A stretch of DNA of 64,000 nt from assembly GCA_008330645.1 (NCBI GenBank), contig VLTN01000077.1, forward strand, positions 62,001-126,000, given 5' to 3'. Shown here in pieces: positions 1 to 10,729 of this stretch; the first letter of the stretch is position 1; each line of letters begins with the position of its first letter. The notes beneath the pieces are model-generated. The model was not told the DNA's origin, did not search any database, and saw only the letters and a program-made list of their open reading frames with translations. Origin of the DNA: Cafeteria roenbergensis (taxonomy: Eukaryota; Sar; Bigyra; Bicosoecida; Cafeteriaceae). The position numbers and the translations under genes are program-made.

Positions 1-974
1 GTCTTGTCGGACAGGAGGCAGGAGTCTTTCTTTTGCTATGACGCTGCTGATTGCATGAAGCGAGCCATGCCAGTCATTGTACAATTCGTGCGTAGGACCA
101 GGTCATCTTTCCCCTCTTCGCTCCCTACGGCCAGCAGTCACAATCTCTGTAGATGTTTGCTTCAAGCCGGCGCGGACAACTCTTTTCGTTCCTGGGCACT
201 GCGACTGCCCTTAACATGATGCCTCGAGAATATCCTGAAAAGTGTACAAGCAGTGCTGTGGTGGGGAGCTTCTGTTTCATCCCTTGCCGAGGTGGGTCTC
301 ACGGCAGCACAGCCATCGGCAGGCAGAACAGTCGTCCCAGACGTTGCAAGAGCAACATGGGACTGCCACCGGTCAACACTTGCTCCACGCCGGCGCCTTT
401 CCTTACCCCTCCCGGGCGGTATGCAGCTGCGCGATGCAGCCGACCGTGTTGCGGAAAAACACCCATCTCATAGCTCGAGTCGTCCGAAACAAGCATAGCA
501 ATGTGGCGAATGCTGTGCAGGCCGTCGCATCGTTATGTTGACTGGCTTGTGTGCCCTTTTGAGCACGGTGCTGTTGCGACTGCGATTCCATGCAGCATGT
601 GTCGTCAAAAGCTCCCATTGGTGGCCTGATGTGGGTCGCGGAGCAGCCAAGCTCGACAAGCAGTGCAAGCGAGGGAAGCGCCACAAATATATTCGTTCTG
701 CTTTGCCCACCGCACCAGAACACTGGCTCCACGCAGTTGCTGCCCGAGTGCGGCTGTCCGCGCACGATGGGAAGCTTCTCTTCGCTTTCGTCCTTGCCTT
801 TGGCAAGCGGCCCCGCATTGCCTTGCGGTGAGGCTTTCGAGAGCATGTTGCGGTAGTGGCACGTCGCTTTGGTGCATGCAAGTCGCGGACGATGGGCCAG
901 GCAACTCTCAGGCTGGAAGCGATCCGCTACGCGTCTGGCTTTCCCGAACAACTCCAATCCTCCCACATTCAAAT
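1..974. other. Left-edge region with no supported gene
   Basis: This stretch lies beyond the 3' end of the dynamin gene and is visibly less GC-rich than the rest of the window. The longest open frame, about 189 codons on the minus strand at 403-972, has no recognisable motif and abuts the dynamin stop. It may hold the dynamin 3' UTR and the edge of another gene. I see nothing that can be named. Confidence 0.4.
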
Positions 975-3873
975 TCAGCCCAGCACGTGGAAGTCACGCA
1001 CTTCGTTGACAATGTCGAGCGCCCTGACAAGGAGCGAGCGCATTTCCACGCACGCGCGGCGCTTGGCCGACACGTTGTCCGTCTCGCGGAGGAGGTCGTC
1101 GAACATCGCCTCCGAGTACAGAACGCGCACCAGCTCGGCCTGGATGTGCTCCTTGGAGTGGTTGACCAGGAAGCACATGACCGTCTTAGGAACCATGTCG
1201 ATGAAGGTCTTGCGCACAATCTCGAAGTAGCCGCAGAGGAGGCGCTTCATGAGCTCGACCTGGCAGTACTCATCCAGCGTGGGCTGCTCGCGCAGCATCG
1301 CGTCGATTTCGTGCGGAAGCCCGACGCCTTCGGCTGCCAGGCCCTCCCGCAAGCTCGACATGCGCGGGGCAGCCCCTCGGTGTGGGCCCCGCGCGCCGCC
1401 AAACGAGTCGAGGCCGCGCATCGACATGGCCAGGCGCTCTGCGCCAAGGCCGAGTGGCTTCCCGGTGACAGGGGAGCGATACGTCACGGCGCTGCGGACG
1501 GAGCCGGGGGCCCTGGACACGGCGGCGGCGGCTGCTCCGCCATCCAGGTCGCGCGGCGGGAGGGACCCGTCGTCCAGCCCGGGCAGGCCGGGGTTCTCTG
1601 GGTCCATGTCGCTGAGCACGGCCTGGACCTCTCCCATGACCTCGTTGACGTCGGGGAAGTCGGGGTGCTTGATGTTCACGTGGGCAAGCTCCACGTGGAC
1701 CAGGTTGCTGACCATCGTCTGCGATGGCACCAGGGCGCGCCGCAGGAGCGCCTGCACTGTGTCGGTGATCTTCTCCTTGAGCTCGCCGAACCGAGCGAGC
1801 TCGGTGGGGTGGGCGCGCTGGGCGATTTGCAGCAGCTCGTGGTAGACGGCCTCCACGCACTCGATGCCCGCGGGCTCGAGGCGGCGAACGGCCCGCTTCA
1901 CGAGGATGACAAACGCGTCCTCCGGGACGAAGAGCGCGCCTCGGGGGCCTGCCGCGTTGCGCAGCGCGAGACGAATGTCGTGATCGGCGATGCCGTCCAG
2001 GGCGCCCATGCTGGCGACGCGGCGGGCAAAGTGCTGGTCAAACACCATGCCGATGCGGGAGCCACCCACCAGCATAGGCTCCGAGACGACGTCCTCTGAG
2101 CGGCCGTCGATGACGTCGACGAAGTTGGCAGCGAAGCGCGAGAGCAGCGAGAGCAGGAGCGCCCCCTGCGTGGCTGTGGACTGGGCGTGCACCGGCTCTC
2201 CCAGGGCGTCCAGGTCGCTAGTGATGTCCAGCAGCATTGCGGTGATCTTGGACTTGATCTCGGGCAGGCTGCGGCGCACGCTGGCCATGAGGATGGCGTT
2301 GAGCAGGGCGATGAGGAAGGGAATCCCCATGCGGCCCGCCACGGATCTGTACGCGGCGTGGGTCGCGAAGAACTCGTGCTCCTTGGCCCGCGCGGCCTCC
2401 ACGGAGGTGGCGTCAACGATATCACGCTGGCTGCGGCAGACCACGCCAACGAAGCCTCGGCGGAGCGGGATCACGCGACCGAGGAGCACGTCGATGGCAT
2501 CCGTGCCCCGGTCCATGAGGTCCAGCTTGGTGAGGACGCCGATCGTGCGGTCCCCCTCGGGGTCGACCTCCTGCGCGAGTTGGAGCGCGTCGCTGTTTGT
2601 GATGTCGGTGTTGGCCGCTGACACCGCCAGGATGATGGCCGAGGGCTTGCGGATGAACTCGAGGCACAAGTCCCGGACCTGCTCCTCGATGTCCGCAGGC
2701 TGGTCGCCCACGGGCAGGCGGGTGATGCCAGGCAGGTCGACCAGCGTGAGGTTGAGGACGTTGGGCGAGAAAATCTTGAGGGTGATGGGGGTGGAGCTGA
2801 TGCCCTTGTTCCGGCCGGCGATCCGGTCGGTCTCGCGGGCAATCTCGCTGCGGATCTCGCCAAAGTCGTAAAAGCGTTTCCCCGGGCGGTGCAAGAACTC
2901 CCCCCACTCGCCGCCCGCGGCCCTGGGCTCGGCATCCTCGTCTTCGCCCTCTGCTGCAGCAGCTGCTGCGCCGGCATCCTTGCCTCCGGACGCCGCCCCG
3001 CCGTCGTGAGCGGCGCCCCCCGCCGACCCACTCGAAGCGGAAGTGCCCAGGCTGCTGGCCTTCTCTGCAGACGCTTCGGGCCAAGGAGCGGGAGGAGGCT
3101 CACTTTGGATTGCAACCGGCGCGACAATGTCCCCGCCGCAGGTCGGGGGGCGGGAGGGTCCCTTGGGGGCAGTGACCGCACTATAACAAATTTTGCTCGC
3201 GCACGAGGAGGCCGCGTCGCCCTACGCCTGCAGGGGTGCAATGAGCGGGGCGCGGCGTCGATCGCAACCGGCGCATCTCACGCCTCGACCTGTCCATTGA
3301 AGGGGCTGCCGGTACGTTATACAGCTGGAGCACCATGGGTCGGCGCGTCACAATACCGGTTCCGCGCGGGAGAAAGTCTCTGCGCGAGGCTACGAGCGCG
3401 AGAGGACGGCGCGCGTGACCAGCGAAGCGCACAGCCCCCCGCAACAGCTTCGCAAGCAAGTCCACCGGCCGCCTTCTGGCCCCCGCCCCGCAAGGATCTC
3501 GCGCGAGGGAGAGAAGCACGGCCCCGGGAGCAGCGTTTGGGTTGCCGGGGTCCGCGGCGTTTGCGCCCGGGCTGCACCCGAGCAAGCTCTCGCTTTGAAC
3601 CAATTTCCTCGCGGCGAGCCGGCTTGCTGCCGCCGCCGGGCAGCCTGGACGGCCACGATTCCCGCCGGACCGCCACCTCCTGGGCGCCGATGTCCAGTGG
3701 CATCGCATGCCCGCGACCAGGCTGGCTCACCTGCCCACAATGCTCTCGAGCACGGAGCTCTTCCCGCACGACTGGCTGCCAATGACAACGATTTGCGGCA
3801 AATCAACCGGCGGCCTGCCGATGCAATTGAAGACATCCTGGAGCCGGTTGATGATGGGAATCAGCGCGTCCAT
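975..3873 (-). CDS. Dynamin-related GTPase (DRP1/Dnm1 type)
   Basis: A large GTPase that assembles on membranes and drives fission, typically of mitochondria and peroxisomes. Three exons read 3873-3731, 3379-3290 and 3180-975, giving about 812 residues; all junctions keep phase. Exon 1 begins [16 protein letters not shown] and carries the P-loop GSQSCGKSS. Exon 2 carries the switch region [11 protein letters not shown]. Exon 3 has DLPGI (G3) and TKLDLMD (G4), then the middle domain and a C-terminal GTPase effector domain ending FHVLG. An acidic, Ala/Gly-rich insert of roughly 85 residues lies between the switch region and EWGEFLH, where Dnm1/DRP1 members are also variable. No PH or proline-rich domain is seen, which separates it from classical endocytic dynamin. 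Intron 2 starts GTCGAG rather than the usual GTGAG, so that junction is the weakest. Family assignment is secure; the organelle is inferred. Confidence 0.93.
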
Positions 3874-4131
3874 CGGAGCAGCTCCTGGGCCCAGGCGCGG
3901 GCTCGACCTGCGGCGAGCGCGGGTGAGGCCACTGCGCAGCTGTCGCTTGCCATTCACCCATCATCAGCAGCCGGCTCTGCATCGGTTGCAGGTTCTGCCT
4001 CGCGCTCAGCTGCCCGCAAGCACAAGCAAGGCTGGCTGCGAGGCGGCGGCGGTCCACTAAGCGCTGCATTCAGTGGCGTGAGAGGGGCGGCGGCTTGGCT
4101 GCAGCGGGACAAAGTCAGCCCTCCGGCCGGA

Positions 4132-5184
4132 ATGTGGCGAGTTTCGGGCACCGCGGTCATGTCCACGCCGCTGGAACCCAATGTTGCGAACGGCATGCAA
4201 GCTTCTGCGGTTCGGCAAGACTCTTGTGTGCCTCCTGGAGGAGAGCCTCCCCGCCCTGCGCCTGGGTTTGCGCCTCGCACTCGGGCACGCGCCGCGGTGA
4301 AACACCGCTCTCGTGCAGAGGAGCGCTTTGCGCACCGTGCTCTGGCCGCTCGGACCAGGTCTGACTGGGCGACCTCAGGCTCTCCGGTGGGTGGGGGTGC
4401 GCTGTTCGACCTGGAGCTGGATGCCGGTCCCACGATGCAGTCACAAATCCGGGCACTGCTTCGGACCCACTTGCAAGACAGGCGAGGCATCCGTTACCGA
4501 AGACTGCCCCACGCCCCCCGGCCTCGTGCTGACCGCGAGAACGTCGCATTGGGGTCCAGGGCTCCGGCGACTCCTCCAGGCCCGCGGCAGCCCCTAGCGA
4601 CGGCCTGCTTAGAGACGGGAGACGGTCCTGTCGCTCAGACGGAGCTGGCGGATGCTGGCTCGGGGCCCGGCCGCAGCGACCCGCGGGGGGCATGTGGTTG
4701 CCTCGATGCAGGGCCTCACCTTGACGCCACGTCCTTTGGCCATGCTGTGAGGCATGGCAGTGCTTGTGGGTCGGAGCTGAGCCCGGCAAGCGCTGCGCCG
4801 AGCCGCGCAAGCACAAGTCCGCCACCTCCAATCGCAATAGAGGAGCCAGGCCGGCCGCCAGCTGCTTGCCACGAGCGCACACTGTCAGCCCCTATCGCAA
4901 CTGCAGACGCCGACGGGGAGCATCCCCGCGCTGCGCCGGAGCGTGAGCGCGTGGCTCGCGGGAAAGGGAACGCTTCGGCCAGTTTGGCATCCGTAGGCGG
5001 TGTGGTGCCGCTGTACTTTGCTGCCGCCACCCTGAGCGGCAGCCCTGCTGCGAGCCTCGCACAATCTGAGGGATGTGTACGTCGAGACTGGGGGACACAA
5101 GCAGAAACTAGCGAGTCACCAGAGTGCATCCGGCTTGCACCAATGAAACCTGGAGGCGCGGGGGAGCCGGTCTGGAAGGAGTGA
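4132..5184 (+). CDS. Unproven ORF, divergent to dynamin
   Basis: I do not recognise this protein. The plus-strand frame is open without a stop from about 3415 to 5184, far longer than expected by chance in non-coding DNA of this composition, and about 440 codons of it lie outside the dynamin gene. The first in-frame ATG after the dynamin start is at 4132, giving 350 residues. The product is rich in Ala, Pro, Ser, Gly and Arg, with no clear domain, signal peptide or membrane segment. Its position would fit the strand alternation of the region (dynamin minus, this plus, cyclin minus). Against it, the composition is low-complexity and minus-strand frames here are also fairly long. It may be an exon of a larger gene or a chance frame. 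Confidence 0.3.
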   Translation: MWRVSGTAVMSTPLEPNVANGMQASAVRQDSCVPPGGEPPRPAPGFAPRTRARAAVKHRSRAEERFAHRALAARTRSDWATSGSPVGGGALFDLELDAGPTMQSQIRALLRTHLQDRRGIRYRRLPHAPRPRADRENVALGSRAPATPPGPRQPLATACLETGDGPVAQTELADAGSGPGRSDPRGACGCLDAGPHLDATSFGHAVRHGSACGSELSPASAAPSRASTSPPPPIAIEEPGRPPAACHERTLSAPIATADADGEHPRAAPERERVARGKGNASASLASVGGVVPLYFAAATLSGSPAASLAQSEGCVRRDWGTQAETSESPECIRLAPMKPGGAGEPVWKE

Positions 5185-5457
5185 CTGAAACCTGGTGAGC
5201 CGGAAGAAGGTTTCAATCACGTCGCAGACGCCAACGGCGGGCGGGGAGATTCGGAAGCGGGCGCGTGGGGAGTGGAGGCCCGCAGCCCCAAAACTTTGCC
5301 AACAAGGCTTGGATTTGCATCGCTGCCACCGAACAGCGCAGATGGCACGAGCGAGCTAGCGCTCGGTGGTTCAGCAACCACGCATTCAATACACGAAACG
5401 CGCAAAGCGGATACTGGAACGCCCTGCAGAAGGCGGAGATGGGACACAGGGCGGGGC

Positions 5458-6596
5458 TCACATGGTGGCGAACGCAGTGACGGCACCAGAGTCGACGTCC
5501 TCGTCTTCGTCCTCTCCTGCCCACGGCGCTTGCCCGGGTGCCACTACTGCCGACGAGGCCCCAGCGGCCGCTGCTGAGGACGAAGACGAGGCGGAGCTCT
5601 CGCCGTCGAGCGGGACAGGCTCCGCAGCAGCCGGCGCGTGGATCATCACTGCATGCAGCTCCGCGGCGTCCGGGCCGGGCATCATGGCAGTCAAATGCGT
5701 CGCCAACTCGCCGCGGTAGCGGTTGTAGACCTCGCCAGAGACCTGCAGGCTGAAGTTGATCGAGAAGAGGAACTCCAGCTCGAGCGAGTTCATCTCGGGG
5801 CAGGGCACACCCCCCACCTTGGCATAGTACGCGTTGTTAAAGTACTGGTCGTCAAAGAACTTGGCTCCGAGCATCACGCTGGTGATGATCACTCGGTGCA
5901 CGTTCAGGGAGGTGAGCGTCAGGTTGTTGCCCTGAATCAGCCGGTCAATGTAGACAAGCGCCAGGATGAAGCACTCCGCGCTGCACGACGCATACTTGTG
6001 AATGCTGCGGACCGGGAAGGGATGGCGGGCGGGGCGCGCGTCGTGCCGGGGAAGAGCTGTCGAGAGGAGCGCTGCGGGTGCGCGATGGCTGGCGCGGCCA
6101 GCTCGGGCGCGCCTGGCAGCTGGCGCCCCTGCGAAGTTCTCGCACCCCGACAGGCAGTAACCCCAGCGCCCGGACAGCGTCAAGCGGGGCGGAGAGCAAG
6201 GCGAGAGCGGCGGGAGGGGGGCATGCGCAGCCGAGCGGGAGAGGGTCAAGCTGGCTCACCGCTCGAGATAGTCGCCGATGCTGATGTTGGGGGGGCGCAA
6301 CGCGTGGAAGCGGGTCACCTCTGCGGCTGCTGCGGCTCCGGACTGCGCCGCATGGGGAGGAGAGCACGCATGGGGCGGCGCGGTGGCCCGCAGTCTTGAG
6401 CTGCCCGGCGGCCGGGGCAGGCCGCACGCTTGCAAGCCGGCGCGGAGGCTCCGAGAATTGCGCCGCCGAGGGCGCGGCCTTCCAACCGCCAGAGCCGGAG
6501 GCTCACCTGGTCGTTGTTCGCCACCAGCCGCGTCAGCACAGCCGCCAGGACCTTAACGAACGCCTTTCCCTGCTCAACGTTGTTGGCGGCGGCCAT
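5458..6596 (-). CDS. PHO80/P-type (U-type) cyclin
   Basis: A cyclin of the PHO80/PCL or plant CYCP/U group, which activates Pho85-like or related CDKs, often in nutrient or morphogenesis signalling. Three exons, 6596-6507, 6318-6260 and 6004-5458, encode 231 residues. The cyclin box runs across the junctions: [19 protein letters not shown], then [12 protein letters not shown], then [20 protein letters not shown] and [12 protein letters not shown], all hallmarks of the PHO80 fold. Both introns start GTGAG and phases agree (0 and 2). The C-terminal 70 residues are a Ser/Ala run followed by an acidic patch, not part of the fold. The start ATG at 6596 gives a short helical lead ([20 protein letters not shown]) typical of this family. 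It is divergent from the coiled-coil gene starting at 7010. Confidence 0.9.
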
Positions 6597-7009
6597 GGTA
6601 CCGCGCCGTCCTGGCGGGGAGGGCTCGAAGTTGCTGGCCTTTGTCGCGCCCGCTGCACACCAGAACTCGCGTCCGGCGGACCTGCTCCGCTCGCGATCCC
6701 GCCGAGAGCGGCGTGCGTGCCAGGAGTTGACGAACCAGGCGCGTCGTCCCGGAGCGTGGGCTCCTCGGGCTGCCGGCGTGGGGCCAGACGTCGCAAGAGG
6801 GCAGAGCCAGGCCGGCCGCTTGAACCAGACCGGTGGCACGCGCGGAAACGCCCCAGCCCCGGTCGCCGCCCATGCGGGCTGGGCGACCTCCCGGGCAGGG
6901 GCGAGCAGGACCCATGGCGCGCGAGTGGGCCCACCACAGCATCACTTCCGGCACCGAACACGACACCCCCGGGAACGGAGTCGCAACGCTCCTCGCGCTA
7001 TGCTGGAGG
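6597..7009. promoter_or_regulatory. Divergent spacer, cyclin / coiled-coil gene
   Basis: A 413-bp spacer between the cyclin start (minus) and the next plus-strand ATG must hold both promoters. It is GC-rich, with no TATA-like box or other motif I can single out. The downstream frame stays open upstream to 6833, so the plus gene could start a little earlier. Confidence 0.4.
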
Positions 7010-8803
7010 ATGAGCGAGGCCAACGCGCGCCGAGCAGGCGGCTCTCGCGCTGCAGCGGCTCGGGCAGGCCGAGCGCCCAGCAACTCCGTGCGCCCAGGGA
7101 CTGCCGGGCCGGAGTCGCTTGCGGTTGCGGCGCTCGACAGCCTGCCCGCGCTGCTGGCTGCAACAGCGGCAGCCCACGACCGCGAGTTGCGGTCCACAGC
7201 GCGCCTCCGGCGCCGCGTACGAGATCTGGAGTCCGAGATGCTGCACGCAGAAGCTAGCGACCGGGCGAGAGGGGCAGGGCTGGCGGAGCAGGCCAGAGTC
7301 AGGTCCGCGTGGTCTCTCGCGAACGGCGTGGCCTTCCACAGCGTGGCGCCAGACGCGCGCCGGGCCCCCAATGCGCTTCAGCAGCGCGTGCAAGGCCTGG
7401 AGGAAGAGGTGGAGGTGCTGCGCCTCGAGCTCAGCCGCAGCCTGGCGCTGCTTCGCCGCTCCGCAGCGCGCGTGCAGCCCCCAACGCTGCCGCAGGCCTC
7501 GCCCCCGCGGCCTGCTCGGGACCAACACGCGCCTTCGCCCACCCACCGCAGGAGCCCTTCCTCGTGGGCCCTCGCCAAAGCCGTTCTGGGCCACCACCCC
7601 CCCTCCGCGGCCCCGTCAGTCCGATCCGAGCTCGGCTTGGTCACGCATCGCGGAGTGACCATCGGCCCAGCCGGTCGGGCCGGCTGGCTTGCTTCGCGAG
7701 GGACGGGTGCGCCCGATCCAGAGCCAGCGTGCCACGTGGGCCGGCGCTCGGCTGCGTCGCCGCGCGCCGTCGGGTCGCTCACAACCATTCAGCGCAGCCG
7801 CAACCGCAACCGTTGCGAGCGGGCCCCCGGGCGGCAGCCGGCCGATGATGACCGCTGCCGGGCTGCGCCAGTAGCATCGGAGCGACTAGCGAGGCTCCGG
7901 CACCGGGAGAGCCGGGCGGTCTCCGGGCAGCCCTCCGCTGGGCGGAGCTGTCCGACCGGCGCGCCGCAGCGGACGGGCCTCGGGCGCGACGCAGAGGGTG
8001 GGGGGGGACTCGCTGGTCAGTGGCTGGCGCTCGCTCGCGCGGAAGCCGACTCGCACCCCGCAGCAGGCCGGCGGGTCGACGAGCTGGTGCGGCGTGCGAC
8101 GCAAGCAAGCCAGCGGCTGCTCTCTCGGCGAGCCAGCGATGCCGCGCCAGCCGCCCCCCCGCGTCGCAAAGGGTCGCCGCGCGAGGCGTTTCCATCTGGG
8201 GGCAGCGTTGTTTACGAGGAGCTGGAGCCGCGCGGGACGAGGGTGTCCCCGCCCGGCGTCGCCGCGCCTCCCAGAACGCGATTCGAGGCCGCCCTGGAGC
8301 GAGCTGCGACCGCTGCCTTGACATCTAGCCGCCCTCACCCCATGGGCGCGCCGGGGCGACAGGGCAGGGGAACGGGTGCCAGCCACCCGCGCGGGGACGC
8401 GGAAGCCTTGGACGGGGAAGGCTCCGGCAGCGAGGGCGAGGGAAGCGAGGAGGAAGACCAGGGCTACGCGTTGCGCGGCAGCGCCGACCGTATCCGCTCC
8501 CGCAGTCGCCGGCACAGCGACGGCCGCCGTCGCGGGTCCGCAAGTGTGCTCGGGCATCCTAGCCAGCACGAGGAACTGAGCAGCGGGAGTGAGGACGATC
8601 ATGACTCAGACGAGGGCGATTCTGACGAGAGCGAGGATGACAGCGGTGATGGCTGCGAGGAGGACTCGGCGGCACATGACGAGGCCAGCGGCTCGGATGA
8701 CAGCGACTTGGAGGATGGCGCAACGTGGACAGACCTTGCAGGCAGGGGAGTTGCGGGCGCATTCCAGCGCAGGCCCCGGGAGCCCGCGGCATCGGCGGTT
8801 TAA
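7010..8803 (+). CDS. Coiled-coil protein with acidic C-terminal tail
   Basis: No family is recognised. A single uninterrupted frame of 597 residues is read from the ATG at 7010; the same frame is open back to 6833, so an earlier start is possible. Two short heptad-rich segments are visible, at roughly residues 55-85 (RELRSTARLRRRVRDLESEM) and 120-150 (LQQRVQGLEEEVEVLRLELS). The middle is Arg/Pro/Ala-rich and probably disordered. The last 150 residues are strongly acidic with repeated Ser-Glu/Asp runs (GSEDDHDSDEGDSDESEDD), as seen in histone or ribosome chaperone tails and CK2 targets. No signal peptide or membrane segment. It converges on the RRM gene with 114 bp between the stops. Function unknown. 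Confidence 0.6.
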   Translation: MSEANARRAGGSRAAAARAGRAPSNSVRPGTAGPESLAVAALDSLPALLAATAAAHDRELRSTARLRRRVRDLESEMLHAEASDRARGAGLAEQARVRSAWSLANGVAFHSVAPDARRAPNALQQRVQGLEEEVEVLRLELSRSLALLRRSAARVQPPTLPQASPPRPARDQHAPSPTHRRSPSSWALAKAVLGHHPPSAAPSVRSELGLVTHRGVTIGPAGRAGWLASRGTGAPDPEPACHVGRRSAASPRAVGSLTTIQRSRNRNRCERAPGRQPADDDRCRAAPVASERLARLRHRESRAVSGQPSAGRSCPTGAPQRTGLGRDAEGGGGLAGQWLALARAEADSHPAAGRRVDELVRRATQASQRLLSRRASDAAPAAPPRRKGSPREAFPSGGSVVYEELEPRGTRVSPPGVAAPPRTRFEAALERAATAALTSSRPHPMGAPGRQGRGTGASHPRGDAEALDGEGSGSEGEGSEEEDQGYALRGSADRIRSRSRRHSDGRRRGSASVLGHPSQHEELSSGSEDDHDSDEGDSDESEDDSGDGCEEDSAAHDEASGSDDSDLEDGATWTDLAGRGVAGAFQRRPREPAASAV

Positions 8804-8917
8804 TGTGGCGAGTGACGCGCGAAGCAATGGCCCAGCCGGTCTCTTGGTGCGCCGATCACCCGCTGTTGTTGCTAGGGCGTCAGACGGCCTGGTCCGACAA
8901 GCGAGCGCACACACCTC

Positions 8918-10492
8918 TCATTCGCGCGGGCTGCCGCCGTCCCCGCCGTTGGGGGAGCCAGAGGGCTGCTCCGACGGGTCCACTTGCTGCTCTGGCGCCG
9001 GCGCCGGCGCCGGCGACGCGACGGCGCCGCTGGTGTCTCGGTTCGGAGGCAGGGCCGAATCGGTAGCTGCCGCTGCCGCCACGGCGCCGGCTTGGCTCCC
9101 GTGAGCCTGCTCCGCATCCCGCCCGGAGTCAGTCTTGGGCGACAACGCGCTCCGGCTGCCACCGTCGTGGCACCGGTCCTCGTCGCGAGCAAGGCTGCTG
9201 CTGCGCTGGTCCTGTGAGCCGCCACGGCGGTCGTATCCGCCGCGTGCATCATCCCGGCGGTCGTATCCGCCGCGTGCATCATCCCGGCGGTCGTATCCGC
9301 CGCGTGCATCATCCCGGCGGTCGTATCCGCCGCGTGCATCATCCCGGCGGTCGTATCCGCCGCGTGCATCATCCCGGCGGTCGTATCCGCCGCGTGCATC
9401 ATCCCGGCGGTCGTATCCGCCGCGTGCATCATCCCGGCGGTCGTATCCGCCGCGTGAGTCGTCCCGGCGGTCGTATCCGCCGCGTGAGTCGTCCCGGCGG
9501 TCGTATCCGCCGCGTCCGCCGCCCCAGCGGTCCATTCCGCTCCTGGGGTCGTCGCGGCGGTCGTAGCCCCTCCCGAAGCTTCGGCGGTCCGGGCCGTGGT
9601 GGGGGTCCTCTCGTCCCCTCCGGGGGTCGTCCCGCGAGTCGTAGCCGCGACCGTAGTCATACCCGCCACGCCTCTCGGCGCCCTCCCATGACGCAGGCCC
9701 TGCGCTGCGGCCGCCACCGTACCCTGGCCGAGGCTGGCCGTATCCCCCGCGGGAATCACCCCGGCTGTCGTAGCTGCGTGGTGCATAGGGGTCCCCTCGC
9801 CTATCAACAACGGGGCCCATGCCTCCGGGCGCTGCGCCAGGGCGCTGGCCGTGGCCCTGCTCGGCGCGCACAAGCATGTCCACCGCCGACTTTCGCTCGC
9901 CCCGGGCCCTGCAAGTTCGAAACCAAAGCACAGCGGGGCGACTAAACGATTGGCTCTCACACCTGCGGGGTGGGGCTCGCCGCGCCCAGGCACCGCGGCC
10001 GCGGGCGCGCCGTTGCGCCGCTGTCTCACCACTCAACCGAGAGCCGCGCCCTGCGAAGTCGCCACGTCAAGCCAACAGCACGTGCCAGCGAGCAGGGATG
10101 AGGGAGCACCCACAAACAAGCACGCTTTACTGGTGCTGCAAGTGCCAGCGCCGTGGAGAAGCGTGCCCTTACCCTTTCAAGTCGGTGTTGTGCGCATCCA
10201 GAATGGCGCGCTCGGCGTCCTCGACGTTCACGAACTCGATGTACGCGTAGTTCCTTGGCTGCGGCACGCGAGATCGGCACAAGCGCACATCGTCAATCAG
10301 TGGCACGCCGAGCAGGGTTGGCCCCTCACGCCGCCAGAATGGCAGCAGACTCACGGTCCGCGTGCGGTGGTCCAGCGGTTGGTAGATGTCCTTGATGTCG
10401 CCAAACGGCCGGAACTTTTCGCGCAGGTCCACCTCCCTGACGCCAGGGGGAATGGGGCGGACGTAAACTGACGGGCGGGAGCGGTTCGCCAT
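8918..10492 (-). CDS. RRM RNA-binding protein with RGG/YDRRDD repeat tail
   Basis: An SR-like RNA-binding protein. Three exons, 10492-10355, 10258-10173 and 9908-8918, give 404 residues. One RRM spans residues 7 to about 75, split by introns inside the fold: RNP2 is VYVRPIP and RNP1 is RNYAYIEF. The intron between them (GTGAGT to CCGCAG) falls where SR proteins carry the loop before RNP1. The long tail is Gly/Arg/Asp-rich and includes ten near-identical copies of a 10-residue unit (GGYDRRDDAR or GGYDRRDDSR), then Ser/Ala/Pro-rich sequence ending GDGGSPRE. Such tails bind RNA or drive condensation; this is inferred. Likely a splicing or mRNA-packaging factor. It is divergent from the kinesin-derived gene at 10730, with a 237-bp spacer. 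Confidence 0.88.
9226..9515 (-). repeat. 30-bp tandem repeat, ten copies, in the RRM gene tail
   Basis: A 30-bp unit is repeated ten times in register (the element tcgtatccgc recurs every 30 bp from 9231 to 9501). Copies 1-7 are essentially identical; the last three vary at a few bases (gtgagtcgt for gtgcatcat). It codes for the GGYDRRDD repeat and probably varies in length between individuals. Confidence 0.95.
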
Positions 10493-10729
10493 CACTGGCT
10501 CGCGCGGGCTCGGGGTGCCGCCTGCTGGCAATCTACAGCGTCCCCGCCCGAGACGGGGCTCTGCCTTGCGGCTGGTTGCTGTCTCGGCGCCGCCCTCCGC
10601 GGGAAAAGTTGCACCCAGCCGAGACCGGCCCGTCTGAAGGCAACCGCAGCGCGGGGGCGGGGGCAGGGCGTGGAGGCTTGGTCCGGTTCCGACCGCCGCT
10701 GGGCGAGAGGCGCAGGCTTGGGCAGCACC

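Noticed and set aside
9226-9515. Regular 30-bp repeats as a CRISPR-like array
   Set aside because: There are no spacers, the units abut directly, and they code in frame for the tail of an RRM protein in a eukaryotic gene.
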